A DNA stretch of 64,000 nt, from the NCBI RefSeq assembly GCF_009827655.1, contig NZ_WTYV01000001.1, forward strand, positions 186,001 to 250,000. Direction: 5' to 3'. The notes beneath the pieces are model-generated. The model saw only the letters and a program-made list of their open reading frames with translations, searched no databases and was not told where the DNA came from. Position numbers and translations under genes: made by a program. Position 1 is the first letter of the stretch, and every line of letters begins with the position of its first letter. The DNA comes from Alteraurantiacibacter buctensis (GTDB taxonomy: Bacteria > Pseudomonadota > Alphaproteobacteria > Sphingomonadales > Sphingomonadaceae). This document shows, piece by piece, positions 51,667 through 60,119 of the stretch.

Positions 51667-52815
51667 TCAGGCGAGGCGCGCGGTGCTGCCCTCCAGCGCC
51701 AGGTGCAGCATGGGCGCGAAGGTGGCCCCGAAGCGCCGCTCGCGCGCCGGCTCCACCGGCCCCCAGTCGTCGATGAAGCTGGTCACGGCCAGGTCCGGCA
51801 TGACCAGCCAGCTATAGGCCTGCAGCGGCGCGGTGGCCGGGTTGGCAAGCACCAGCCCGCTGCCGTTGAGCGGCTGCCACGGGCCGGCCATGCTTTCCGC
51901 CACCATGCCATAAAGCCCGTTGGGGCCCTGTGCGCCGGCCGGATCGAACACGTGCCGCTGGGTCGACCAGAACAGGTAGTAGAGCCCGCCGTGGACGATG
52001 GCGTGCGGCCGCTCCAGCTCGTTGTTGAAGCCGTCCGCCGTCACCAGCGGGGGCTGCACCTGCCAGTGGTCCAGCCCGTCATCGGTGGCCGTGGCAAGGC
52101 CGATCACCCCGTTATACTGCGAGGCGGACCCGGCGGCGGAGGCCGCAAACAGCAGGTGGCTGCGCCCGTCAGCCGGATCGCGGAAATAGGCCGGATCGCG
52201 GTAGGCCTTGATAGTGCCGATACTGCCTGATCCGGCATCGCTGGCCATGTAGTGCGCGGCATCGCGCGGGGCCACTTCGGAGAGGTCGCGCCACCGGGTC
52301 AGGCGCGGTGTTCCGCCGTCGACTTGCAGCGTGGCACGGGCGCGGAACAGGCGTTGCAGGAAGGTGAGCGGTGCCTCGCCGCGCAGGCCGGTAGCGGTGA
52401 AATAGAGCGTCAGCTCCCCGCTCGCCAGGTCGAGCACGGCGGAGCCGGACCATTCGCGGCTGCCGGGCGAGAAACCGTCAGGCATGGCGGGGCCAAGGTC
52501 GGCCCAGACACCATCGCGCCGCTGCAACAGGTGGATGCGGGCATGGCCGTGGCGCTGGTCAGGGTCGGGAAAGTGCGGCGCGGCCAGCGCCATCCACAGG
52601 GTATGGCCGCCCAGGTCCACCGGATGGCCATCGGGGTGCTGGACCGGCCAGGCATCCCACACGTCGAGGTCCGGCGCGATGCGGACCACGTCGGCCGCGC
52701 CGATCGGCGGGGCCTCGTGGCCGGCCACAGTGAAGGCGTCGGACGCGGCCACGAACCAGCGGGCGGGGGCCGCGCCGGCAGGTGTGAAATCGGCGGGGCT
52801 GGCGGAAGCGGTCAT
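51667..52815 (-). CDS. GH68 family sucrase (levansucrase/invertase type)
   Basis: A 382-residue glycoside hydrolase family 68 enzyme that cleaves sucrose and either transfers fructose to make levan or releases it. The nucleophile is D54 in VWDAWPVQ, the transition-state stabiliser D207 in YRDPAYF, and the acid/base E268 in NELERPH. No signal peptide, as in Zymomonas levansucrases, so either cytoplasmic or exported by another route. ATG 52815 is chosen; the frame extending upstream to 53286 overlaps the MFS gene. A CAATCGATTG operator (52850-52859) lies 34 bp before the start. With a ROK fructokinase nearby, hydrolysis of imported sucrose is likely. Confidence 0.9.
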   Translation of the reverse strand: MTASASPADFTPAGAAPARWFVAASDAFTVAGHEAPPIGAADVVRIAPDLDVWDAWPVQHPDGHPVDLGGHTLWMALAAPHFPDPDQRHGHARIHLLQRRDGVWADLGPAMPDGFSPGSREWSGSAVLDLASGELTLYFTATGLRGEAPLTFLQRLFRARATLQVDGGTPRLTRWRDLSEVAPRDAAHYMASDAGSGSIGTIKAYRDPAYFRDPADGRSHLLFAASAAGSASQYNGVIGLATATDDGLDHWQVQPPLVTADGFNNELERPHAIVHGGLYYLFWSTQRHVFDPAGAQGPNGLYGMVAESMAGPWQPLNGSGLVLANPATAPLQAYSWLVMPDLAVTSFIDDWGPVEPARERRFGATFAPMLHLALEGSTARLA

Positions 52816-52848
52816 GCGCGGCTTTCGTAACAAGCTGCCAGTGCTGGC

Positions 52849-52860
52849 GCAATCGATTGC
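52849..52860. promoter_or_regulatory. LacI-type operator before GH68 gene
   Basis: A perfect palindrome GCAATCGATTGC occupies the 74-bp gap between the MFS stop (52890) and the GH68 start (52815). It is the same site as before the TonB receptor and the ceramidase-like gene. Confidence 0.75.
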
Positions 52861-52889
52861 GACACGTAAATTCCCACAAGAAGCATGGC

Positions 52890-54149
52890 TCAGTCCGTCG
52901 CCTCCGGCCCGATGGCGGCATAGTCGGCGGCATTGCGCTCGGCCAGGCGGGTGGCGAAGGGCTGGCGGGCCAGGTTCCACAATGCCAGCACCACCAGCAG
53001 GCTGGCGAAGACCGCGCCCAGCACGATGGCATAGCGGCTGTCTCCCAGCGCATCGCCCATCGCCCCCATGGCCAGCGGGGCCAGCACCGCGCTGACGCAG
53101 GTGAAGAACAGCAGCAGGCCCGCTATCGCCCCGTGGCGGCCCTTGTCGAAGCTGGAAATGCCGGTGGAATTGATCGTGGGATAGAGGACCGACATGAACA
53201 GGCCCGTGGCCGGCAGGGCAAAGATCGCCACTTCGCGCCCGCCCAGCACGGCCACCCAGAACAACGCCGCCATCGCCGCGCTGCACAGCGCCACCACCGC
53301 GCCCCAGCTATAGCGGCCCAGCAGCCACACCCCCAGGAAGCGGCCCGCCGCGCGCAGGACGAAGAAGATCGATACGGCATAGCCCGCCAGCGCCACCCAT
53401 GATCCGGTGTAATCGGCCAGGTACGTGGGCGCCCAGACATAGATTGCCGCCTCTGCCGCCACGTAGAGCATCAGCGCCGTGCCGAAGAACAGCGACGCGG
53501 GATCGCCCATCAGGCGCACGGCATCGGATGCGCGGGTTGGCTCGGCGCTGGTTTTCACCGGCTGCGGGAAACGCGCCAGCGCCACGCCCAGAATCAAAAC
53601 GCCGCACAGGATCGCGGCCACCAGATAGACCCATTTCCAGCTTGCCCCCACCTGCAGCAGGTAGGCCACCACCGCCGGCCCGATGATCGCGCCCACACCG
53701 AAGAACCCTTCGATCAGGTTCATCGTGCGCACGTGATCGGTGGTAGAGCGCGACAGGTCACCAATCAGCGCCAGCGCGCCTGCCTTGAACACCCCGATGC
53801 CAAGGCCCGACAGGAACAGCAGCGCAGTGAAGAACAGGAAATCGTGCCCGGCGGCAAACAGCGCCGAGCCAAGGCCGAAGGCGACCAGGCCGATCAGGAT
53901 CGTGACCTTGCGGCCCAGCCGGTCAGCCAGGAAGCCCAGCGCGATGGCCGAGATGGCGATGCCCGACATCGTGGCATACTGGAACGATCCGGCGGCGGTG
54001 AGGCCCAGGTCGAACTCGCTGATCACTTCCGGGATCACCGTGCCCACCGAATCGGTGGTCATCGCGAACATCGCGAACATGGCGAAGACCAGCACCTTCA
54101 GCAGCAGCGGGCTGCCGGATTGTGCGGAAGATTTGGCAGAACTGCTCAT
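52890..54149 (-). CDS. MFS transporter, sugar-type
   Basis: A 419-residue MFS permease with twelve hydrophobic segments. Helix 2 and loop show GIAISAIALGFLADRLGRKVTIL. It lies 5 bp after an esterase gene and upstream of the GH68 gene, in a LacI-regulated run, so it probably carries sucrose or a deacylated sugar across the inner membrane. The family alone does not fix the substrate. Confidence 0.88.
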   Translation of the reverse strand: MSSSAKSSAQSGSPLLLKVLVFAMFAMFAMTTDSVGTVIPEVISEFDLGLTAAGSFQYATMSGIAISAIALGFLADRLGRKVTILIGLVAFGLGSALFAAGHDFLFFTALLFLSGLGIGVFKAGALALIGDLSRSTTDHVRTMNLIEGFFGVGAIIGPAVVAYLLQVGASWKWVYLVAAILCGVLILGVALARFPQPVKTSAEPTRASDAVRLMGDPASLFFGTALMLYVAAEAAIYVWAPTYLADYTGSWVALAGYAVSIFFVLRAAGRFLGVWLLGRYSWGAVVALCSAAMAALFWVAVLGGREVAIFALPATGLFMSVLYPTINSTGISSFDKGRHGAIAGLLLFFTCVSAVLAPLAMGAMGDALGDSRYAIVLGAVFASLLVVLALWNLARQPFATRLAERNAADYAAIGPEATD

Positions 54150-54154
54150 TCACA

Positions 54155-55234
54155 TCACTCCGCAAGGTGGGTCTGGAAGAAATCGACCATGATGGCGTAG
54201 GCCTCGCGCGCTTCGGGCAGCTCGGAATTGTAGATGAACCCGTGGAACATCCCGTCCCATCCGTGGAATTGCGAAGGCACGCCCGCGCGGGTCAACGCGT
54301 TGTGCGAATTGAGCGCCACGGAAAACTCGAAGCTGCGCGTGCCGCTGATGAGCAACGTTGGCGGAAACTGCGCCACAACCTCTGGCGAGGCGAGCGGATA
54401 GGCCAGCGGATCGTCTGCCCGCGCCTCACCCATATAAGTAGGGCCACTGGCGGGCGGCGGCCCGCGCCGGGGCGCATCGGCGGGCGGCGGCAGCATGCCC
54501 AGCAAGGGACCGCTGGTGGCCGTGGCATCGCCACCGAAATAGCCGCTGAGCGAGGCGCAGAACACCCCCACCGCAGCCGGGCGCGGCAGGTCATGCGCCT
54601 GGAACCAGGCGATCGACTGGGCCGCAAGCAGGCCACCGGCAGAACAGCCGAACAGCCCGATGTGCTGCGGCTGATAGGTCTTCAGCAGTTCGGCATAGAC
54701 CGCCGCCACATCCTGGCTGGCAGCGGGAAACTGGTGCTCCGGCCCCATGCGGTAATCGATCGAGACCACCTTGATCCCCATCAGCGCGGCCAGCGGCACC
54801 GATTCCACCAGCGAGGCGGAGCGCGCGCCGGTGGTGAAGCCGCCGCCGTGAACGTTGACCAGCACGCGGTGGGCATTTTCCGGCGCGATGCCGGCGGCGG
54901 GCGTCACCACGTCCACCACCACGCCGCCGATACGGCCCTCGGCAATGTCCACCGCATAGCGGCGGCGCATCGGTTCAAGGAAGGCGAACATGATCCCGTC
55001 CTGCCGGGCACGCTCCTGCGCCAGGTCGGGCACCGGGGTGCCGAAGGGCTTGTCCACGATCAGGTGGCGCACGTAATCGCGCCCTTCCTGGCTCATCAGG
55101 CCGGACAGCGGAATGCTCACCCCGTCCAGCCGCACCGTGCCATCGGGCGATATGCGCGGATCTTCCTGCGCTACCGCGGGCGCGCAGGCCGCCGCCAGCA
55201 GCAGGGCCGCGCCCGCCAGCGGACGCAGGATCAT
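54155..55234 (-). CDS. Exported alpha/beta hydrolase (acetyl-esterase-like)
   Basis: A 359-residue HSL-like esterase. Its signal sequence LRPLAGAALLLAAACAPAVAQ contains a possible lipobox (AAAC). The oxyanion motif is VHGGGFTTG, the nucleophile FGCSAGG, and the His is in WDGMFHGF. The usual catalytic aspartate of the GTRD motif is replaced (GTRSFEFS), so either the nearby Glu serves or activity is altered. The start overlaps the ceramidase-like gene (ATGA). It shares context with several other esterases, all likely acting on acylated sugars. Confidence 0.86.
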   Translation of the reverse strand: MILRPLAGAALLLAAACAPAVAQEDPRISPDGTVRLDGVSIPLSGLMSQEGRDYVRHLIVDKPFGTPVPDLAQERARQDGIMFAFLEPMRRRYAVDIAEGRIGGVVVDVVTPAAGIAPENAHRVLVNVHGGGFTTGARSASLVESVPLAALMGIKVVSIDYRMGPEHQFPAASQDVAAVYAELLKTYQPQHIGLFGCSAGGLLAAQSIAWFQAHDLPRPAAVGVFCASLSGYFGGDATATSGPLLGMLPPPADAPRRGPPPASGPTYMGEARADDPLAYPLASPEVVAQFPPTLLISGTRSFEFSVALNSHNALTRAGVPSQFHGWDGMFHGFIYNSELPEAREAYAIMVDFFQTHLAE

Positions 55235-56595
55235 TCCACGGCCTCGAGCAGGTCCGTCAGCCCGTCAACAATCGCGGTTTCCGCGCAACCCGGCTTGAGG
55301 CGGGAGGAGATCACCTCGAAGGTGTACTGCCCATAGGCCGCATCATGCGGGATATAGCCCGAGCGGGCCGTGCCGTTGGTCAGCGAAGCGAACATCGTGT
55401 TGGCGTGGGGCGATGCCGCCTTGAAGCGGGTGGCGATGGGGTTGAACACTTCGGCATCCACCCCGCCGATGTAGACATCGCCCAGCCGCAGCATCGACAG
55501 TTGCAGCGGGATCGGATCGGCATCCTCATAGGTGCCGGCATAGCCCGCGCGTCCCGTATCCAGCCGGCGGCGGCCGGGGCAGGTGGCGGTTTGCAGCGCG
55601 CCGTCGATCACCACCTCTTGCTCGGGGCGTTGGAGATTGGCGCGCATCACGTGCAGCACTTCCTCCGCCAGCATCAGGCCAAGAGCCGCGTTCACCTGCT
55701 TCTGCTGGTCCAGCAGGAGTTGCACGCGCGGGTTGTTGCGATCCAGCCCCTGCCCGCCCGGCGGCATGGCGTTGGAGATATCCTCGCCCCGGGCGGCATA
55801 GTCGGCCACGCGGATCGCCCGCAGGTCATAGGTCTGGTTGAAGAAGATCGGGTTCTGGTCCCCCGATGCGCCGCTGGACCACACGGCAACGGCATCGCCG
55901 CCCATCGACGCTTCCAGGTAGGCCGAGGCCGCGCCGGGAATATCGCCGCTGATCATGTCCAGGTTGCCGGTAATCACCGGATGCACGGCATAGTTGTAAT
56001 AGACCGCGATCGGCGCACCTTCGAGGCTTTCCAGCCGCAGCACGCCCACCGTCTTGTCCGACGGGCCTTCGTAATTCGGCCCTTCCCACCAGCGGCGGGT
56101 CTGCGGATCGATGATGTTGCGGTTGACGTTGATCCACGATTGCCCGGTGCCGAAAGCCATGCGCGCGGGCTGCATCGCTGCGGCGGCCTGGCGCACTGCG
56201 GCGAACAATTGGTCGGCATAGCCCGGCGCGCGCTGGAACGGGGCGCTGTGGGTGTGGGTGGCGGTCAGCAGGAACTGGTCGCGCGGGATGCCCAGTTCGG
56301 CTTCGGCGCGGGTGCGCAGTTCCTCCCACAGCGCGGTGGGCAGGCCCCCGGCATCGACGGTCAGCAGCGCGGCGCGGGTCTGCCCGTTGCCCAGCACGAT
56401 GGCGCGGGCATAGAGCGAATCGAGGATCCCTTGCGATCCGGGCGGCAGTTCCCCGGCGGCGGGGGTGATGTCCACCCGCGCGGCCCCGGCGGTCAGCTGG
56501 CCGGCCTGCACCTGCGCGGCAACCGGCAGGGCAGCCAGCGCGGTGGCAGCCAGAGCCAGGGTGGTAAGGGTGCGGCGAAGGCCCGTCTTGCGCAT
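55231..56595 (-). CDS. Exported neutral-ceramidase-like hydrolase
   Basis: A 454-residue protein with the N-terminal domain of neutral/alkaline ceramidases. Signal peptide RTLTTLALAATALAALPVAAQ. The domain begins AGAARVDITPAAGELPPGSQG. Metal-site motifs are ATHTHSAPFQ and NYAVHPVI, and the nucleophile region is SSGASGDQNPI. It is shorter than classical ceramidases (about 650 residues) and lacks the C-terminal immunoglobulin-like domain. This short group is common in environmental bacteria with unknown amide or ester substrates. ATG 56595 has GGGAGAGA upstream; a LacI operator lies 39 bp before it. Confidence 0.85.
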   Translation of the reverse strand: MRKTGLRRTLTTLALAATALAALPVAAQVQAGQLTAGAARVDITPAAGELPPGSQGILDSLYARAIVLGNGQTRAALLTVDAGGLPTALWEELRTRAEAELGIPRDQFLLTATHTHSAPFQRAPGYADQLFAAVRQAAAAMQPARMAFGTGQSWINVNRNIIDPQTRRWWEGPNYEGPSDKTVGVLRLESLEGAPIAVYYNYAVHPVITGNLDMISGDIPGAASAYLEASMGGDAVAVWSSGASGDQNPIFFNQTYDLRAIRVADYAARGEDISNAMPPGGQGLDRNNPRVQLLLDQQKQVNAALGLMLAEEVLHVMRANLQRPEQEVVIDGALQTATCPGRRRLDTGRAGYAGTYEDADPIPLQLSMLRLGDVYIGGVDAEVFNPIATRFKAASPHANTMFASLTNGTARSGYIPHDAAYGQYTFEVISSRLKPGCAETAIVDGLTDLLEAVE

Positions 56596-56633
56596 GATCT
56601 CTCCCGTGATTGCCTGATACGCGTTTTCGCGCT

Positions 56634-56645
56634 GCAATCGATTGC
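56634..56645. promoter_or_regulatory. LacI-type operator between ceramidase-like gene and lacI
   Basis: Perfect palindrome GCAATCGATTGC in the 167-bp divergent gap. It is 39 bp before the ceramidase-like start and 118 bp before lacI, so it can control the operon and possibly lacI itself. Confidence 0.75.
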
Positions 56646-56762
56646 TGAAGGTCATACGGTCGCCGTCGGACGAAATCAACCGCCCTTTGCAGCACCTTTG
56701 CACTTGACCGGGGCGGCCAATTTGGTTCCGGTGCGCGCGGACCAATCGGGGGAGGCCTGTTC

Positions 56763-57818
56763 GTGCCCAAAAGTGCTGGCGGCAAGTCTGGGGCCAAGAC
56801 GGGGGCACGGGCGGCCAGGCCCAACAACATCCAGGACCTGGCGCGCATTGCCGGCGTCTCAGCCGCCACGGTCAGCCGCGCGCTGGCGGGCACCGGCAAC
56901 ATCTCCGCCACCACGCGCGAGCGCATCCGCGCGCTGGCCAGCGAGCTGGACTTCCGCCCCAGCAACATGGCCCGATCCTTGCGCACCGGGCGCACCGGCA
57001 CCGTGGGGGTGATCGTGCCGCTGGGGCATGAGAAGAGCCAGCACATCTCCGACCCGTTTTTCATGACCCTGCTGGGCTATATCGCCGACCGGATTGCCGA
57101 TCGCGGCTATGACCTGCTGCTGAGCAAGGTGGTACCACACGATCCCGAATGGCTTTCCCGCCAGGTCGATACCGGCCGGGTGGATGGCATGATCATCATT
57201 GGCCAGTCGAACCAGAGCGACGTGATCAACTCGGTCGCCCGGTTCTACAACCCGCTGGTGGTGTGGGGCGCGGCCCTGCCCGACCAGATCTATTGCTCGG
57301 TGGGCAGCGACAACCGGCTGGGCGGCAAGCTGGCCACCGAACACCTGCTGTCGCTGGGCTGCCGCAAGCTGGCCTTCTTCGGCGACCCTTCCGTGCCGGA
57401 GGTGGAGCAGCGGCTGAACGGCTTCCGCGACGCCCTGCGCGGGGTGGAGGGGGCCGTGGGGGCCACGCTGCCGGTCCACTTCACGCCCGAACAGGCGCTG
57501 GAGGACATCGCCGGCTTCCTTGACCTGGCGGACAAGCTGGACGGCATTTTCGCCACGTCCGATACCATCGCCATCACCGCCCTTCAGGCCCTGCTGGACC
57601 GGCGGCGCGCGGTGCCGCAGGATGTGAAGATAATCGGCTTCGATGACCTGGACCTGGCCCGGCGCACCGTGCCCGCGCTCAGCTCCGTGCGGCAGGACCT
57701 GGAGGCCGGGGCCGAGGCCCTGGTCGACATCCTGTTCCGCAAGATCGCGGGCGAGGAAGTGGAATCGGTGATGCTGCAACCGCAACTGGTGGTGCGCGGC
57801 AGCACCGTTTCGGACTAG
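56763..57818 (+). CDS. LacI-family transcriptional regulator
   Basis: A 351-residue LacI/GalR repressor. A basic 20-residue lead precedes the helix-turn-helix NIQDLARIAGVSAATVSRAL (22-41) and hinge RPSNMARSLRTGRTGTVG. The rest is the periplasmic-binding-protein-like effector domain (SDNRLGGKLATEHLLSLGC, FDDLDLARRTVP). GTG 56763 follows GGGGGAGG. Four perfect CAATCGATTG palindromes and one imperfect copy in the adjacent 7 kb are its probable operators. The effector is likely sucrose, fructose or a phosphorylated derivative. Confidence 0.93.
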   Translation: MPKSAGGKSGAKTGARAARPNNIQDLARIAGVSAATVSRALAGTGNISATTRERIRALASELDFRPSNMARSLRTGRTGTVGVIVPLGHEKSQHISDPFFMTLLGYIADRIADRGYDLLLSKVVPHDPEWLSRQVDTGRVDGMIIIGQSNQSDVINSVARFYNPLVVWGAALPDQIYCSVGSDNRLGGKLATEHLLSLGCRKLAFFGDPSVPEVEQRLNGFRDALRGVEGAVGATLPVHFTPEQALEDIAGFLDLADKLDGIFATSDTIAITALQALLDRRRAVPQDVKIIGFDDLDLARRTVPALSSVRQDLEAGAEALVDILFRKIAGEEVESVMLQPQLVVRGSTVSD

Positions 57819-58723
57819 TCCGCCAGCGCTGTCGCTATGGCGACGCGCGCCAGCGGCTCCATCACGGCATAGCCGGCGCGCGTGGGATGCACCCCGTCAT
57901 TGGCATAGGCAGGGTTGAAGGCATTGTCCGGCGCGGCCAGCGGGGTGAAATAGTCGACAAAGGTCACCCCCTCGCGCGCCGCCAGCTCGGCCAGCCGCGC
58001 GTTCAGGTGCGGCACCACGGGCCGGGTGTCGAAATCGGGCCGCGGCAGCAGGCGCGACATCGGCGGCATGGCGGCCAGCACCACCCTGATATCGTTGGCT
58101 TGCGCCAGGTCGATCATGGCGTTGACCGTGCCGAGGTACTCCTCCTCGGTAATCGGGCCGGTGGCCCCGCCGATATCGTTGGTTCCGGTCATGATGTGCA
58201 CCGCCTGCGGGTTGAGAGCGATCACGTCCTGCCAGAAGCGGGCCAGCATCTGCGGGCTGCTCTGCCCGCTGATCCCGCGCCCGACAAAGCCGTTGTCGGC
58301 GAAGAAGGCCGGGTCTGCCTCCACCCAGCCCTCGGTTATCGAATCGCCCATGAACACCACGCGCGGGCGCACCCCGCTTGCAGCCAGGTCGGCGTTGGCA
58401 TCGCGATAGCGGCAGCGGAAGGGCCAGTCGGTGGCGAACTGCGCCGCCTGGCGGGCGCGGAAGGCATTCGCCGCCGGGTTGTCCCCACCGAAGAAGCTGG
58501 CCGCCATGAGCGACATATCGTCAAGGTCGCGGGGGCGGTGCTCGAACTGGTTGGCCAGCGCTTCCGCATCGCGCGGCTGGGGCAGCGGGCACTGGATCGA
58601 GGTGCCGTTGACCGCCGGATAGTCCCGCCCCATCGGCACGGGCGGGGCGGCAGGGTTATCCTGCGCGGCCAGCGGGGCGGCAGCAAGGCCCAGCAGGGCC
58701 ATGGCGAACAGGCGGCAAATCAT
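57815..58723 (-). CDS. Exported SGNH/GDSL hydrolase (A)
   Basis: A 302-residue SGNH esterase with a signal peptide (LFAMALLGLAAAPLAAQ). Block I is FMGDSITEGW, block II GRGISGQSS, block III TGTNDIGG and block V DGVHPTRAGY, which supplies the Asp-His pair, so the catalytic set is complete. ATG 58723 follows GGAGAGG. Its stop overlaps the lacI end by 4 bp in convergent orientation. Members of this group remove acetyl or aryl groups from carbohydrates, which fits the esterase-rich locus. Confidence 0.88.
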   Translation of the reverse strand: MICRLFAMALLGLAAAPLAAQDNPAAPPVPMGRDYPAVNGTSIQCPLPQPRDAEALANQFEHRPRDLDDMSLMAASFFGGDNPAANAFRARQAAQFATDWPFRCRYRDANADLAASGVRPRVVFMGDSITEGWVEADPAFFADNGFVGRGISGQSSPQMLARFWQDVIALNPQAVHIMTGTNDIGGATGPITEEEYLGTVNAMIDLAQANDIRVVLAAMPPMSRLLPRPDFDTRPVVPHLNARLAELAAREGVTFVDYFTPLAAPDNAFNPAYANDGVHPTRAGYAVMEPLARVAIATALAD

Positions 58724-58772
58724 GGCGGTATCCTCTCCGGTTACCGCCAGCATAGCGCAACGACCGACGCGA

Positions 58773-58784
58773 GCAATCGTTTGC
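58773..58784. promoter_or_regulatory. Imperfect LacI-type operator between divergent SGNH genes
   Basis: GCAATCGTTTGC differs by one base from the perfect operator GCAATCGATTGC. It lies 49 bp before the start of SGNH A and 42 bp before that of SGNH B, so one bound repressor could control both. Confidence 0.6.
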
Positions 58785-58826
58785 GTGGTTCGCATGACGA
58801 CGTTAGGCTGGCCGCAGGGAGAAGAC

Positions 58827-60119
58827 ATGTTCATGCGCCTGCTGACCGCCATTTTCGCTGCCATTTTCGCCATCGCCCCGCTGCCGGGGCTGGCGCAGGG
58901 TTGGCAGGAGACCTGGGGCACCGCCCTGCCGCTGCAACCGCCGCCGCTATCGCCCTTCGGTGAAGGCCGCGCCCCGCCCCCGCCGCCTCCCCCGCCGCCG
59001 GCAGACCAGCCCCCGCCGCCCAATCCGCGCCTGCCTTATCCCGCCGTGCTGCACGACCAGACGCTGCGCATGGTCGCCCGCACCAGCGTGGCAGGCGCGC
59101 AGGTGCGGCTGGAATTTGCCAACCGTCACGGCGCGGCGCCGGTGCATTTCGGCGCGGTCCGCGTGGCACTGGCAGGGGATGATGGCTCCACCCTGCCGGG
59201 CACAGACCGGGTGGTAACGTTCGGCGGCGCGGAGCAGGTGGTGCTGCAACCCGGCACGCGGCTGGTCAGCGACCATGTGGACCTGGCCGTGGGGCCGCTG
59301 ACCAAGCTGGCCATCTCGGTCTACCTGCCCGGGGAAACCCCCACCGAAACGGTGGACGGCATCGGGCTGGAATCGCACTTCGTGGCCCAGGGCAACCGCA
59401 CGGCCGACACAGCGCTCCCCGGCGCAGAGCGCGGCTCGGCTTATTTCTGGCTACGCGGGATCACCGTTCCCGCCCACCCGCAGGGCGGCGCGATCATTGC
59501 CTTCGGGGATTCGATCACCGAAGGCTATGCCACCACGCCGGGGGCCAACCACGCGTGGCCGGAACTGCTGGCCGAGCGACTACAGGCCGATCCGGCACTC
59601 GCAGGCTGGTCCGTCATCAACACCGGCATCTCCGGCAACCGCGTGCTGCGCCCCGGCGCGGGCGAGGCGGCGCTGGCCCGCTTTACCGAGGACGTGCTGA
59701 GCCGCCCCGGTGCGCGCTGGGTGGTGGTGCTGGAATCGATCAACGACATCAACATGACGATCATGCCCAGCATGCCCGCCAGCCAGCGCGCCACGGCGGA
59801 AGCGATCATCGCCGGGCTGGACCAGCTCGTCACCCGCGCCCGCCTGCACGGGCTGAAGATTGCCGGCGGCACGGTGCTGCCCACGGGCGGCCTGCCGTTC
59901 TGGAGCGAGGAGGGCGAGGCCATGCGCCAGGCGGTCAACACCTGGATCCGCACCAGCGGGCGGTTCGATGCGGTGATCGATTTCGATGCCGCCACCCGCG
60001 ATCCCGCCGATCCGCTGCGGATCAACCCCGCCTTCGATCCGGGCGATCACGTGCACCCCAACGATGCCGGCAACCGCGCAATGGCCGATGCCGTGCCGCT
60101 GGGGATGCTGCGCGACTAG
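58827..60119 (+). CDS. Exported SGNH/GDSL hydrolase (B) with proline-rich linker
   Basis: A 430-residue SGNH hydrolase. A signal peptide (MRLLTAIFAAIFAIAPLPGL) is followed by a proline-rich stretch with a run of nine prolines, then a beta-rich accessory region of about 140 residues, then the catalytic domain. Catalytic blocks are IAFGDSITEGYAT, GISGNRVL, ESINDINM (in place of the usual GTND) and GDHVHPNDAGN. This two-part layout is typical of plant-polymer acetyl or feruloyl esterases in Gram-negative bacteria. ATG 58827 follows AGGGAGA. It is divergent from SGNH A across the imperfect LacI site. Confidence 0.88.
   Translation: MFMRLLTAIFAAIFAIAPLPGLAQGWQETWGTALPLQPPPLSPFGEGRAPPPPPPPPPADQPPPPNPRLPYPAVLHDQTLRMVARTSVAGAQVRLEFANRHGAAPVHFGAVRVALAGDDGSTLPGTDRVVTFGGAEQVVLQPGTRLVSDHVDLAVGPLTKLAISVYLPGETPTETVDGIGLESHFVAQGNRTADTALPGAERGSAYFWLRGITVPAHPQGGAIIAFGDSITEGYATTPGANHAWPELLAERLQADPALAGWSVINTGISGNRVLRPGAGEAALARFTEDVLSRPGARWVVVLESINDINMTIMPSMPASQRATAEAIIAGLDQLVTRARLHGLKIAGGTVLPTGGLPFWSEEGEAMRQAVNTWIRTSGRFDAVIDFDAATRDPADPLRINPAFDPGDHVHPNDAGNRAMADAVPLGMLRD

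Noticed and set aside
52816-53286. Upstream extension of the GH68 frame that might have been an export domain
   Set aside because: It is an out-of-frame shadow of the MFS gene and contains no signal peptide; the operator at 52849-52860 also places the start downstream.
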